35,775 nt of DNA, taken from contig JANWYI010000014.1 in assembly GCA_025055255.1 (NCBI GenBank), positions 33,001-68,775 on the forward strand, given 5' to 3'. The DNA is from Anaerolineae bacterium. GTDB taxonomy: Bacteria; Chloroflexota; Anaerolineae; Aggregatilineales; UBA2796. Below, piece by piece: positions 8,402 to 16,974 of the stretch. Positions within the stretch are counted from its first letter, which is position 1, and each line of letters opens with the position of its first letter. The notes under the pieces are model-generated. The model searched no databases and was not told the DNA's origin. It saw only the letters and a list, made by a program, of their open reading frames with translations. The position numbers were made by a program, and so were the translations under genes.

Positions 8402-9427
8402 TTAGATGGACTCTGAATGCAGCTCAAACAAGTTGCGTGTGAATGTGAAGTTCTGCAGACGCTCGCGCGCGTAGGCGCAATACGCCTCGTTAATATCAAT
8501 ACAGATGAAGTGGCGTCCTGTCTTCAGAGCGGCAAGCGCCGTTGAGCCTGAGCCTGCGAACGGATCGAGTACAACATCCTCAGGCTGCGTGAGCAAGCGG
8601 ATGAACTGTTCAACGATCTTGACGGGATAGATAGCAGGATGCGGATTGCCCTTGACGGACTCAACAGGCGCCGTGATGACGTCGCGCTTCAGACGGTTGC
8701 CATGAATGCGGATGATGGTAAAGCCGTTCCGCTCTAGCTGGATTTTGCGCCCGCCTTCTTGCCCGCCGAACGGCTCTGAGTGAATGCCGCGAATTTTCAT
8801 GCGGAAGCCTTGTATCGCGCCGCTGCGCACTTCCTCAATCACAGCCTCAAGCGCAGCGCGCGCTATTGCCTTTTGCTGCTCGGTCAGCTCAGACCGCTCA
8901 ATCAGGCTGAAGTAACGTCGCCCGATGTTGCGATGGCTGCTGTCTATCTCTTGGTCAGCTGGCTCGTCATCAGCGAGGAACGACTCTGGGAAGTACTTGT
9001 ACTGGTCGCTCTTCACAAAGTGGAAGAACGGCTCAGTGCTGCTGACCAGACGGCGCTGGAATTGGCGCGGCGTCGGATTTGACTTAACCCACGTCACAGC
9101 GTTGACCAGCTTGACAGGGAAGCGTTCGGTCGCGGCAATGGCAAAGCGATACGGCATGAGCAGCAAGCTACTTTCCTCATACTTATCACCTAAGTTGAAC
9201 ACGAGGCTACCAGTTGGCTTTGTGACGCGGACGCATTCGCCGAAGATGTGCAAAAGCACCTCAAGGTAGGCATGTGGCGTCGCTTCGTTGCCAATGCCGC
9301 CGCCGTAGTCACGCTGCTTGTAATACGGCGGCGACGTGATCACTAGGTCTACGCTGTTGCTCGGAAATTCTCTGAGCAACAGGGCGCTATCGCCGCAGAC
9401 GATTTGATTCAAGTATGGCAGAGACAT
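8402..9427 (-). CDS. Beta-class site-specific DNA methyltransferase (TSPPYY)
   Basis: This is a 341-residue amino-methyltransferase acting on DNA. Motif IV (TSPPYY, 31-36) comes first and motif I (DPFAGSGST, 288-296) is near the C terminus, with the target-recognition region between: the beta-class order. SPPY favours N4-cytosine, but N6-adenine methylation is possible for beta enzymes with this motif. No restriction nuclease gene adjoins it, so it may be an orphan methyltransferase or part of the small unit formed with the downstream macrodomain gene. Transcription probably starts from a perfect consensus promoter at 9483-9511 inside the end of the MFS gene. The recognition sequence cannot be predicted. 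Confidence 0.9.
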   Translation of the reverse strand: MSLPYLNQIVCGDSALLLREFPSNSVDLVITSPPYYKQRDYGGGIGNEATPHAYLEVLLHIFGECVRVTKPTGSLVFNLGDKYEESSLLLMPYRFAIAATERFPVKLVNAVTWVKSNPTPRQFQRRLVSSTEPFFHFVKSDQYKYFPESFLADDEPADQEIDSSHRNIGRRYFSLIERSELTEQQKAIARAALEAVIEEVRSGAIQGFRMKIRGIHSEPFGGQEGGRKIQLERNGFTIIRIHGNRLKRDVITAPVESVKGNPHPAIYPVKIVEQFIRLLTQPEDVVLDPFAGSGSTALAALKTGRHFICIDINEAYCAYARERLQNFTFTRNLFELHSESI

Positions 9428-9482
9428 TCAGTTTTCTAGGCGCTGATCGCAGCATGGCGCATTGCCAGACGGCATACTCTCG

Positions 9483-9511
9483 ATTATATGTTCTAGTGCA
9501 GACCATGTCAA
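9483..9511 (-). promoter_or_regulatory. Perfect-consensus sigma70-type promoter for the methyltransferase-macrodomain pair
   Basis: On the minus strand TTGACA (9511-9506), a 17-base spacer and TATAAT (9488-9483) match both consensus hexamers exactly. The start codon of the methyltransferase is 56 bases downstream of the -10. The -35 overlaps the stop codon of the upstream MFS gene. This suggests strong constitutive expression that does not depend on read-through. Confidence 0.75.
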
Positions 9512-10719
9512 CGCGCCTTCCGCAGTGCGTAACCAATCGCCGCTGTGCCGAGTGCCGTCATCAGCAAGCTGTAGCCAAAGGCGACCGACGGCGAGAAAGC
9601 TGTCCACAGCGCGCCTACGACCAGACTTGAGATGAAGTCGCCAATGCCGTTGACAGCTGCTAGAGCGCCAAAGCCTGTGCTGCGCACTGACTCGTCCACC
9701 AAGTCAGCGGCAATGGCGCGCTCCAAAGCCTGTTGCGCTGCATAAACCACGCCGCCAAGAACAAAGATCAGTGCCACGAGCAACACGGCGCTCGGCGTGC
9801 CGACCAACAGCAGATTCATCAGCACGGCAAGGCAATAGGCGGCGATCAGCATCGTTCGCTTGCCGATTCGGTCCGCCAGCCAGCCGAACGGATAAGCGCC
9901 GACGGCGTAGAACAAATTGTGGACAGTGTAGAGCAGGATCGCAAGACTATTTGCCGCCTCTGCGCCTAGATTTGGCGAAAGGACAGTCACGGCGTAAAGA
10001 ATGAGCAGTGTGTGCGAAAAATCGCCTGCGCCGAAGATGGCAATGCCGATCAGGTAGCGACGGAAGCGCAGTGGCAGAGCGCTCAGCGCTGCGCCGAACG
10101 AGCGCGCGCTCACAGTCCGATTCGGACGCTCGCGCACGAAGAACATGATGCTGGCAGCTGCTAAAATGCCCGGCACCATGCCTAGCAGAAAGACGAGCTG
10201 GAAAACGCTCAGCGCGCTCTCGTCTGTGGCAAATGCCGTCACCAAAAGCAGCGCGACTGCCGGTCCGCCAATCGCGCCGAGCGTATCCGCTGCCTCGTCT
10301 AGCCCAAAGGCACGCCCGTGTGCCTCTGACGGCACAGCGTCTGCTAATAATGAATCATGCAGCGGCGACCGAAAACCGCGCCCTGCCCAGCCGACCGCGC
10401 GCGCCGCCAAGACGCCTAGCCACGTGCTTGCCAGTCCGTACATCCCAGTGGTGACGCCTGTGACCGCATAGGCAACTGCTGCAAAGCCGCGCCGATCCTT
10501 GAGGCGGTCGCCGATCCAGCCGCCGACTAACTTGAAGGCGCTCGATAGTCCATCTGAGACCGCCTCGATCAGCCCTAGGGCGAATGGCGGCGCGCCTAAG
10601 AGCGTCAAAAAAAGTGGCAGGACAGCCGTGCCTGCCTCATGTCCGAAGTCTGAGAGAAAGCGGTTGAGCGCCAAGCCGACTACGTCTCGTGTTAGCCAGC
10701 TCTGCTTTACCCGTGTCAT
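9508..10719 (-). CDS. Major facilitator superfamily transporter
   Basis: This is an approximately 403-residue polytopic membrane protein with about twelve hydrophobic segments. The MFS cytoplasmic loop motif appears as GGWIGDRLKDRRG after the second helix and again as GWLADRIGKR in the second half, marking the two six-helix repeats. I choose ATG 10719, preceded by AAGGA about 10 bases upstream; earlier in-frame starts add a charged tail without conservation. It follows the frameshifted small gene and the FtsX-like permease on the same strand. The substrate is unknown; efflux of a small molecule is the usual role of related proteins. Confidence 0.88.
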   Translation of the reverse strand: MTRVKQSWLTRDVVGLALNRFLSDFGHEAGTAVLPLFLTLLGAPPFALGLIEAVSDGLSSAFKLVGGWIGDRLKDRRGFAAVAYAVTGVTTGMYGLASTWLGVLAARAVGWAGRGFRSPLHDSLLADAVPSEAHGRAFGLDEAADTLGAIGGPAVALLLVTAFATDESALSVFQLVFLLGMVPGILAAASIMFFVRERPNRTVSARSFGAALSALPLRFRRYLIGIAIFGAGDFSHTLLILYAVTVLSPNLGAEAANSLAILLYTVHNLFYAVGAYPFGWLADRIGKRTMLIAAYCLAVLMNLLLVGTPSAVLLVALIFVLGGVVYAAQQALERAIAADLVDESVRSTGFGALAAVNGIGDFISSLVVGALWTAFSPSVAFGYSLLMTALGTAAIGYALRKAR

Positions 10720-10733
10720 GCTCACGTCCTTGC

Positions 10734-11014
10734 TTAGGCAAGACGCTCGGGCTTCAGCCACTGCGCGCCTAGCTGTGCCAGAAAGTCGCTCAGGAGCGCC
10801 CACGTCAAGGAGAAATTAGGCGTGTCGCCGACACGCACGCAGCCTCGAATGTCTAGCGGAAGTGCCTCATCGGGAATGCTTGCGCCTGATTTGCTCAACG
10901 GTCTGCCTCTGCCCAAGCAACCAGCTCTGGCTCGCTCAGTCCGCCACTCAAGCAGTCCGAAAGTTGCTGGGCGACTGCCTGTTTTGCGACTATATGTCTC
11001 GTCAATTCTGCCAT
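10734..11014 (-). pseudogene. Small gene apparently split by a frameshift
   Basis: An ATG at 11014 overlaps the stop of the upstream FtsX-like permease (TGATG) and is preceded by GGCGAGGA. It opens a 39-residue frame ending in LSEPELVAWAEADR with a stop at 10895-10897. A second frame, open from about 10916 to a stop at 10734, continues with PNFSLTWALLSDFLAQLG. Together they look like one small protein of a recurrent type with an N-terminal ...LVAWAE... and a C-terminal ...LTWEDFLDFLARLG... segment, which I recall but cannot name. Joining them needs a -1 (or +2) shift between about 10895 and 10916. It may be a real mutation, a sequencing error, or programmed frameshifting; I see no obvious slippery heptamer. 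Confidence 0.55.
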
Positions 11015-14000
11015 CAATCCTCGCCTAAGCGCAACGTCTGCGCTAGTGAGAGCCGCCGCACCAAAAGTGCGCTCACGATCAGCACAGCGCTCAACACAGC
11101 GCCGATCAGCGCGCCATACTGTAAGAGTGCCGCTGTCTCTGCCTGCACAATGAATGGCGGCGTGATCTGCGCGCCACTGGCATCCTGTGCCAAGCGCGGC
11201 ACGACCTGAGCGCTCAACACGGCGCCGAGCAAGGCGCCAAGCAGCGCACCTAGACCAATCACAAAGCCTTGCTCAAAGGCGAGCTGTGCAACGACTCGGC
11301 TGGCAGGCAAGCCGAGCGCGCGTAGCACGCCGAACTCAGCGCGCCGCGCCGCTGCCGTGAGCGCTGTGTAGGTCAGCAAGCCGACAATGCTCAACGCTAG
11401 TGCTACGATGAACTGTGTGAACATCAAGCCGAGCAAGCCGCGCGCTAACGGATCGGTCTGCAGCGTTTGCCGTTCGCCGTCAAGCGTCTGTAGGCGCAGC
11501 CAAGCGCGTTCACTGCGCGGTTGCAATGCCGCCACCACGTGTGAGGCTCTGAAGCCATCTGCTGCTTTTAGCCAGACCTCATCAGCGTAAAGTGTTGCGC
11601 TCGGACGCCGATTCAGCGCGTAGAGCAGCGGATCGCGCTCAGTCACGGCGAACGGCATGAATTGCCGATCTTGAATCCACATGCCGTCGCGCTGATAGGC
11701 GTCGTAGAGCGTTGGATAGTAGGCTAAAGGCGACTCGCGCACACGAAATTCTACGTCTACGCCTAAAATGTTGCGCAGCGTGAGCGTCTGTCCTGCTTGC
11801 AAGCCGAGTCGCTCGGCAAGGCTGCGGCTGACCAACAAGGGAATCGGCGCAGGCGCAGGATAGTTCAACAGGACGCCCATGCGCGCCGTCTCAGCCGTCT
11901 GATCCCACATAATGCCCAGTCCACGCCGTCCGTCAGCTGAGTCAGGCGTGGCATTGCCAGTCACCTGTGCGCCGCTATCGTAGACGAATTCCCAGTCGCC
12001 TTCGCGCAAAAGCGGCAGCATTTGACGGTCACCATTCCCATCTGTGGCACTTAACTCGGTCAGGTAGAGCCGCAAGAAGCGCTCGCCGCTGCTTGACCTG
12101 CCACGATGTTGCCAGTAGAGCGAGACCAAACGCACAGGCGCTTGCAGCGCATAGCTGAGCGCCGTCAAATCTGCCTCAAGAGCAGCCCAACCGTTCGCAT
12201 AGAAGCTCTCACCACCGCTGTAGCCTGTTTGTCCGCTACCTGTGCGCGCGTACTCAACTTCCACAGGACGAAATGGCACGCTCAGCCAACTGCCTGCCGC
12301 ATCTTGCAGCCGTGCATAGAGCGTCGTGCGCCGCAACAGTCGGTCAAGGTCAGGGACGTGAAAAAAGCCTGTCCAAACGTCAAAGCGCGCCCAGAGCCGC
12401 AAAGTCTGTGGCACAAATGGTAGCTGCTCGCCAACTTGTGGCAAGGTCTGCACAGTTTGAGGAGAATTCGGCAAGCGCAGCTCGCCTAGGTCGGCGCGCC
12501 AATGGACGCTCTGTGCAAAAGTAGCTGAGTCAACTGCCAGAAGTTGCCCGCTCAGCGCAGCGCGCGAAGCATCAGGCTGGAAGTTTACAGCGCGCAACCG
12601 CCATGCTACTGATGCAGCTGCGACCTCAGTTGCCGCTGCGTATACATGCGCAGGCAGTGCGCGTCCGACGTTCAGCCGTAAGTCACGCTCATTGACGCGC
12701 ACATCCGCGCCGACGCGATACTGCGCCTGATCGGTCTGGCTGCGCTCAACTGTGGCGCGGAAACTCGTGGCGAACCAACCAATTCCAATCGCTAGTGCCA
12801 ACAAAAAAGCGAGGCGACCGTAATGGACTGGCTCGCGGGAGAGTTGCCATGCGCCGAGCGCGCTCACTGCGCCGCGTCCTAACGCCAACAAGCGCGCTAT
12901 GAGCGTCGCTATGAGCGGGAAAATGCGCAGCGAGATGCTGCCTAGTCCTAAAAAGAGCAGCGCGGGTGACAGCAATAGGAACGGGTCTGTTGCGCTGCTG
13001 CCTGCTATTGTGGTGAAGAGCGGCGTCTCGCGGCTGACCAAGCGCAAGAGCGCTGCGATGCCAAGAACGGCAAGGATTACGTCCAGATAGTAGCGTTGCC
13101 ACCACGCCTGACGCTCACTGCGCTGCGCAACGCCGCCTGCGGCAATTAGCGGCAAGCGCAGCACAGGACGCAACGTCGCCATCAGAGCCACGAAGGCAAT
13201 ACACGCCGCCAGAGCAGAGAATAGGAAAGCGTCCGCTGTGAGCAAGAGCGGCAAGTCAGGATAGTTGGCGAAAAATGGCGTGATCCAGATCAGCAGTTGT
13301 CGTGCCAGAAATGGCGCACTTGCTGCGGCGATCAGGCAGAGCGTGAACGCCTCAAAACCGTGCAGTACAACGAGCGCACCATCGGCGGCGCCGCGGCTCT
13401 GCAGCATAGCAATCTCGCGCCGTTCGCCGCGCCGCACGAGTGCAGCCGTCACCACCAGAAAGAAGATGACAAGTGCGCCCAGCTGTAACAGCAAAAGCGC
13501 AAATGGCGCGTCCAGTGAGCGAACAGCGCGTTCATAGGCGAGCAGGACACCACTGTCCACGTTCTGATCGCCCTGCACTTGCCAGTGGATCAGGCGCGTG
13601 AAACGCACCAGTTGCAACGGCGTCCCGTCTTCAGCTTGACGGAATGTCTCAGCGAGCGCGTTATCGTACTCCAGCAGAGCGGCGCGTGCCTCTGGACTAC
13701 GCGCGAACGGCAAGCGCGCATGGTCAAAGAGCAGCCGCCAGCCGAAGCGGACAGGCGTATCTGGAATGAACTCAGCAGCAGCGCGCAAGAGCGACTCGCG
13801 CGTGGTGAGCACTACGAATTCAGCACGATATTCGCCGCTGGTCTCTGTGTAGCGCAGTGGTGACGGCTGCATGAAATAAGCGCGCTGGACAGGCGTCAAG
13901 TTCTCAGGCTGCGTCGCTACGCCAACAATCCGCGCCCGAATATTGCGGCTACTTGCCCAGCCGCCGCGCGGACCGCCTTGATCGAGCGTCAAAATCTCGC

Positions 14001-14568
14001 CAATGCGAAAGCCGTGCGCATTCTGTGCCTCAAATGGAATGACGACCTCAAGATCAGCTTCAAGGTCGTCATCCAGCGTGTGTGGCAACCTGCCTTCCAG
14101 CAAAGTAACTGCTTCAGTCCAATTTGCATAGTGGGCGAGGAAAGTGCGCAGCGTTGGATCGGGAATGCGCGTCTCGCCAAATTCGGGCGGCGGATTAATG
14201 GCAAGCGCGCTGGTCTCGGCATAGAAGACAATCTGGTTCAGCCAATCTGGAAAGGTGTTGAAGTGAGCAGCAGCAAGCGCACGAAATTGTGCATCGTAAG
14301 CGTCAATTGCTGCGCTGAGCGGCTGTGACAGGCGTTGACTCGGCACAACTGCAAGGCTGGCGTGCGCATGGACTTCCTCAGGTGGCAACTGGTTAAAGCG
14401 TTCAACCATGCTGACCTGCGCAACAGCGCTCAGGTAGAGCGGAATCAGCGCACCAACGGCTGCACTCAGCAATGTGCCGATAATCACGGTCAGCAAGGAA
14501 CGCCACTGTGCGCTTAAACGGCGCAGCGCCAAGCGACCTGCCCAAGTCAGCGACACGCGACCAAGCAC
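11014..14568 (-). CDS. Giant FtsX/MacB-like ABC transporter permease
   Basis: This 1184-residue membrane protein has the same plan as the permease at 4867-7809. There is an N-terminal helix (about 22-48), a large extracytoplasmic domain, a hydrophobic FtsX-like block (about 350-480), a very large second extracytoplasmic region (about 620-1050), and a C-terminal FtsX-like block containing AEFGVLRALGLPASRV. It ends in LRLGED. The two proteins are probably distant paralogues. No cognate ATPase or membrane-fusion gene is nearby. The stop overlaps the start of the small frameshifted gene, so translation of that gene was presumably coupled. Substrate unknown; export or envelope maintenance is the family-level guess. 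Confidence 0.84.
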   Translation of the reverse strand: MLGRVSLTWAGRLALRRLSAQWRSLLTVIIGTLLSAAVGALIPLYLSAVAQVSMVERFNQLPPEEVHAHASLAVVPSQRLSQPLSAAIDAYDAQFRALAAAHFNTFPDWLNQIVFYAETSALAINPPPEFGETRIPDPTLRTFLAHYANWTEAVTLLEGRLPHTLDDDLEADLEVVIPFEAQNAHGFRIGEILTLDQGGPRGGWASSRNIRARIVGVATQPENLTPVQRAYFMQPSPLRYTETSGEYRAEFVVLTTRESLLRAAAEFIPDTPVRFGWRLLFDHARLPFARSPEARAALLEYDNALAETFRQAEDGTPLQLVRFTRLIHWQVQGDQNVDSGVLLAYERAVRSLDAPFALLLLQLGALVIFFLVVTAALVRRGERREIAMLQSRGAADGALVVLHGFEAFTLCLIAAASAPFLARQLLIWITPFFANYPDLPLLLTADAFLFSALAACIAFVALMATLRPVLRLPLIAAGGVAQRSERQAWWQRYYLDVILAVLGIAALLRLVSRETPLFTTIAGSSATDPFLLLSPALLFLGLGSISLRIFPLIATLIARLLALGRGAVSALGAWQLSREPVHYGRLAFLLALAIGIGWFATSFRATVERSQTDQAQYRVGADVRVNERDLRLNVGRALPAHVYAAATEVAAASVAWRLRAVNFQPDASRAALSGQLLAVDSATFAQSVHWRADLGELRLPNSPQTVQTLPQVGEQLPFVPQTLRLWARFDVWTGFFHVPDLDRLLRRTTLYARLQDAAGSWLSVPFRPVEVEYARTGSGQTGYSGGESFYANGWAALEADLTALSYALQAPVRLVSLYWQHRGRSSSGERFLRLYLTELSATDGNGDRQMLPLLREGDWEFVYDSGAQVTGNATPDSADGRRGLGIMWDQTAETARMGVLLNYPAPAPIPLLVSRSLAERLGLQAGQTLTLRNILGVDVEFRVRESPLAYYPTLYDAYQRDGMWIQDRQFMPFAVTERDPLLYALNRRPSATLYADEVWLKAADGFRASHVVAALQPRSERAWLRLQTLDGERQTLQTDPLARGLLGLMFTQFIVALALSIVGLLTYTALTAAARRAEFGVLRALGLPASRVVAQLAFEQGFVIGLGALLGALLGAVLSAQVVPRLAQDASGAQITPPFIVQAETAALLQYGALIGAVLSAVLIVSALLVRRLSLAQTLRLGED

Positions 14569-14583
14569 GTCACATGCCTCAGC

Positions 14584-14835
14584 TCAGACGCCCTCGCCTT
14601 CGCCGCCGCGCCGCACATAGCGATAAGTGATGCGTCCGCGCTTGAGGTCGTACTCGCTCAGCTCCACGCGCACGCGATCACCTAGCAAAATGCGGATGAA
14701 ATGCTTGCGCATTTTGCCTGAGAGATACGCCATAACTTCGTGTCCGTTATCCAGCAGCACGCGGAAAGTGGCATTCGGCAAGGTCTCAATCACTTCACCT
14801 TCGACTTCAATTTTCGACTCTGATTCTTTCGGCAT
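14584..14835 (-). CDS. infA: Translation initiation factor IF-1
   Basis: IF-1 binds the ribosomal A site during initiation. The 83-residue protein shows the single OB-fold with the usual IF-1 string: [19 protein letters not shown], then a segment like [15 protein letters not shown] and a basic end near RGRITYRY. It is slightly longer than the usual 71-73 residues, with an acidic N-terminal extension and a Gly/Glu-rich tail. A good AAAGGA ribosome-binding site precedes ATG 14835. It lies 77 bases downstream of rpsU on the same strand, separated by a perfect hairpin at 14871-14895, rather than in the ribosomal-protein operon where infA often sits. Confidence 0.95.
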   Translation of the reverse strand: MPKESESKIEVEGEVIETLPNATFRVLLDNGHEVMAYLSGKMRKHFIRILLGDRVRVELSEYDLKRGRITYRYVRRGGEGEGV

Positions 14836-14870
14836 AGCCGTCCTTTCTGGATAATCTGTTACATGGCGCC

Positions 14871-14895
14871 CTCATCCAAGTGCTGCTTGGATGAG
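14871..14895 (-). other. Perfect 10-bp hairpin between rpsU and infA
   Basis: CTCATCCAAG and its exact complement CTTGGATGAG flank a 5-base loop. In the minus-strand transcript no T-run follows, so it is not a standard intrinsic terminator. It could stabilise or process the rpsU-infA mRNA, attenuate infA, or act as a protein-binding site. Confidence 0.6.
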
Positions 14896-14912
14896 AGCTT
14901 GAGGCTAGATGA

Positions 14913-15113
14913 TCAGCCGCTTTGGTTGCGCAGTTGCTTGCGGCGCGCACGACGAATCGCTTTCTTCTTGGCAATGCGGCGTAGCTCGCTCTTGGAGACG
15001 TGCCAGCGCTTACGGCGCACAATACTGAGGATGCCGCTCTTTGCTACCTGCTTGCGGAAGCGCCGCAGCAGCTGATCCTGTGTCTCGTTCGGACGCAATG
15101 TCACAGATGTCAC
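14913..15113 (-). CDS. rpsU: 30S ribosomal protein bS21
   Basis: This is a 66-residue very basic protein with the bS21 layout: VTLRPNETQDQLLRRFRKQV, then a segment around RRKRWHVSKSELRR and a Lys/Arg-rich helix to the end. bS21 sits on the 30S platform near the anti-Shine-Dalgarno region of 16S rRNA. The start is a GTG at 15113, chosen because a very strong AGGAGGTGAT Shine-Dalgarno lies about 10 bases upstream. An ATG within that stretch opens only a three-codon frame. The gene is followed by infA and preceded by the rpsA terminator. I see no clear promoter of its own, so some expression may come from read-through of rpsA. Confidence 0.93.
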   Translation of the reverse strand: MTSVTLRPNETQDQLLRRFRKQVAKSGILSIVRRKRWHVSKSELRRIAKKKAIRRARRKQLRNQSG

Positions 15114-15165
15114 GCTCTCATCACCTCCTCTCTAGCTCGAAAGTCACCTGACCAATCTAAACGCG

Positions 15166-15208
15166 CAAAACAAGGCAAGGGCAAGCTGATTTGCCTGCCC
15201 TGCCTTTG
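15166..15208 (-). terminator. Intrinsic terminator downstream of rpsA
   Basis: In the minus-strand transcript AAGGCAGGGCA pairs with TGCCCTTGCCTT (one bulged T, about 11 base pairs), followed by GTTTT. It lies about 50 bases after the rpsA stop and before rpsU, so it should end or attenuate rpsA transcription. Confidence 0.7.
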
Positions 15209-15259
15209 TCAGACCGCCTGTGAGCAATTTATGCACAGCTGCAATCGGACGTTGCAAAC

Positions 15260-16486
15260 TCAGCCTGCCACCTCGACGTTTGAGTCTTGTATATAGTCTA
15301 CCGCAGCTGCCGTGTTTTTACCAGTGCCGGGTGGCACAACTGCCAAGATCGTGCCGTGTTCTTCCGTCCAACGGGCGCGCTCTTCATCGGTCACATCTTT
15401 CAAGCTCAAGCCTAGACGCTGCCGATGACTCTCGATGCTGATAATGCGCATAAGCAGCTTATCGCCTTCGCGCAGCACCTGTGTTGGATCATCAGGCGGC
15501 GGGTCGCTCATCTGATTGGTGTGCAAGAGCGCCTCGATGCCCGGCTCCAAGCTGATGAACGCGCCGAATTGCGCCACACGGCTGATCGTGCCTTCCACCA
15601 GCTGTCCAACATGGTACATCTCGTCCACGAGCGACCACGGATTTGGCTGCAAGCGCTTCAGCGAGAGACCAATGCGCTTGGTCTCTTGATCGAGCCGCAA
15701 GATGTAAACGTCCAGCTCTTGACCAACTGAGAGCAGCTCACGCGGATGCTTGACGCGGTGCCACGCTAACTCGCTGATGTGGATCAAGCCGTCGGCGCCG
15801 CCTAAGTCCACAAAAGCGCCAAAGTCGCGCAGTCCGCTGACCACACCACGCCGCACTTCGCCTTCTTGCAGGTTTCCCAAGAGCGATTCCTTGTTCTGGT
15901 CACGCTGCCCGCGCTGTGCGTCGCGCTGGCTCATCACTAGACGGCGGCGCTTGCGATTGACCTCAATAATCTTGATATAAATTTTCTTGCCGATCAGATT
16001 TGCCATGAAGTCCTTGCGCTCGTCCTCGCTCAAGCCACGTGGCAAGTCTGCTACATGGCTGGCAGGAATGAAGCCGCGCAAATTGCCGAATGGCACGATA
16101 ATGCCGCCACGATTAGCATCGGCTACTACTGCCTCGATCACTTCGCCGCTCTGCATCAGCTCTTCAGCGCGCAGCCAATCTTCGCTCTGGCGCGCCTGAG
16201 CAATTGAGACGATCAGATTGCCGTCTTGATCCTCAGGATTGACAACGACGATTGGCACTTCTTGCCCAACTTCGAACTTCACGCCTTCCAAGCGCTCAAG
16301 ATCGGCGCGCGGTACAACGGCGTCGCGCTTCATCTTGACGTCTACAATGATGCCTTGATCGTCAATGGCGAGAATCGTCCCCATCAGCAGATCGCCGCGC
16401 TCAGGCTGTTCTAGGCTGCTGAACGATTCTTCCAACAAGGCGCGAAAGTCCGTCTCTGAACTTACTCCGATAACCGATGATTCCAT
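15260..16486 (-). CDS. rpsA: 30S ribosomal protein S1 (four S1 domains)
   Basis: This 408-residue protein has four S1 RNA-binding OB-fold repeats, at about 31-97, 112-186, 204-273 and 289-360. The third is the best conserved (GVVSGLRDFGAFVDLGGADG, then LIHISELAW). S1 recruits mRNA to the 30S subunit and helps unfold leaders. E. coli S1 has six repeats; four-repeat forms are common in Gram-positive bacteria and other phyla. I choose ATG 16486 because GGAG lies 6 bases upstream; an upstream in-frame start would add 23 unconserved basic residues. A strong promoter lies at 16674-16703, leaving a leader of about 180 bases that could hold autoregulation, and a terminator follows the gene. Confidence 0.92.
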   Translation of the reverse strand: MESSVIGVSSETDFRALLEESFSSLEQPERGDLLMGTILAIDDQGIIVDVKMKRDAVVPRADLERLEGVKFEVGQEVPIVVVNPEDQDGNLIVSIAQARQSEDWLRAEELMQSGEVIEAVVADANRGGIIVPFGNLRGFIPASHVADLPRGLSEDERKDFMANLIGKKIYIKIIEVNRKRRRLVMSQRDAQRGQRDQNKESLLGNLQEGEVRRGVVSGLRDFGAFVDLGGADGLIHISELAWHRVKHPRELLSVGQELDVYILRLDQETKRIGLSLKRLQPNPWSLVDEMYHVGQLVEGTISRVAQFGAFISLEPGIEALLHTNQMSDPPPDDPTQVLREGDKLLMRIISIESHRQRLGLSLKDVTDEERARWTEEHGTILAVVPPGTGKNTAAAVDYIQDSNVEVAG

Positions 16487-16673
16487 GTTTCTCCGACCCC
16501 CTGAGGGTATTTTTGACTCGCCTAGGGCGCGCTTACTACGTCTGTCGCCGCGCATGAGGGACGGCGCTCAGACGTTGCTGATTAAATAACGCCAAGTGCG
16601 CGCAAAGGTTATGCAGAGCGTAGCGGTCACTTGTGGAGCAGTAGTCAAGCGCGTCCTAGCCCGAATCGCCCTG

Positions 16674-16703
16674 AGTATAGCCGTCGAAATCATGTTTTGT
16701 CAA
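16674..16703 (-). promoter_or_regulatory. Sigma70-type promoter for rpsA
   Basis: On the minus strand TTGACA (16703-16698) is followed after 18 bases by TATACT (16679-16674). The -10 is about 188 bases from the rpsA start. The 415-base stretch 16487-16901 holds no gene: only this promoter, its leader, and the divergent tRNA promoter. Confidence 0.7.
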
Positions 16704-16864
16704 AGGTCAAACGCACAACGATTGTCGAATGCGCCTCATGGAGGCAAGAGTCACCTCGTCTGACCAATAGGTGCGCCTGAACACCCTTCCACTCAGACAA
16801 GTCTGGTTTCTACACAGAGAAAACTGACTGTCACTTGCGAAGTCATATGCCCTCTATAACAACC

Positions 16865-16893
16865 TTGACGCTAGAATGCGAATCTTCTACAAT
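16865..16893 (+). promoter_or_regulatory. Sigma70-type promoter for tRNA-Arg
   Basis: TTGACG (16865-16870), a 17-base spacer and TACAAT (16888-16893) place transcription start at about 16900, immediately before the tRNA at 16902. The close fit to the tRNA 5' end supports a real promoter. Transcription could continue into the Roadblock gene. Confidence 0.75.
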
Positions 16894-16901
16894 GCAGGCA
16901 A

Positions 16902-16974
16902 GCCCCTGTAGCTCAGAGGATAGAGCGAGTGCCTTCTAAGCACGAGGTCGGGGGTTCGAATCCCTCCAGGGGCG
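16902..16974 (+). tRNA. tRNA-Arg (anticodon TCT)
   Basis: A 73-base cloverleaf: acceptor GCCCCTG pairs with CAGGGGC plus discriminator G; D stem GCTC/GAGC; anticodon loop CTTCTAA with anticodon TCT (reads AGA/AGG); T arm with TTCGAAT loop. The 3' CCA is not encoded. The outermost anticodon-stem pair appears to be an A-G mismatch. The next gene starts 32 bases downstream. Confidence 0.95.

Noticed and set aside
14871-14895. Hairpin between rpsU and infA as an intrinsic terminator
   Set aside because: No T-run follows on either strand in the right place, and infA lies directly downstream on the same strand.
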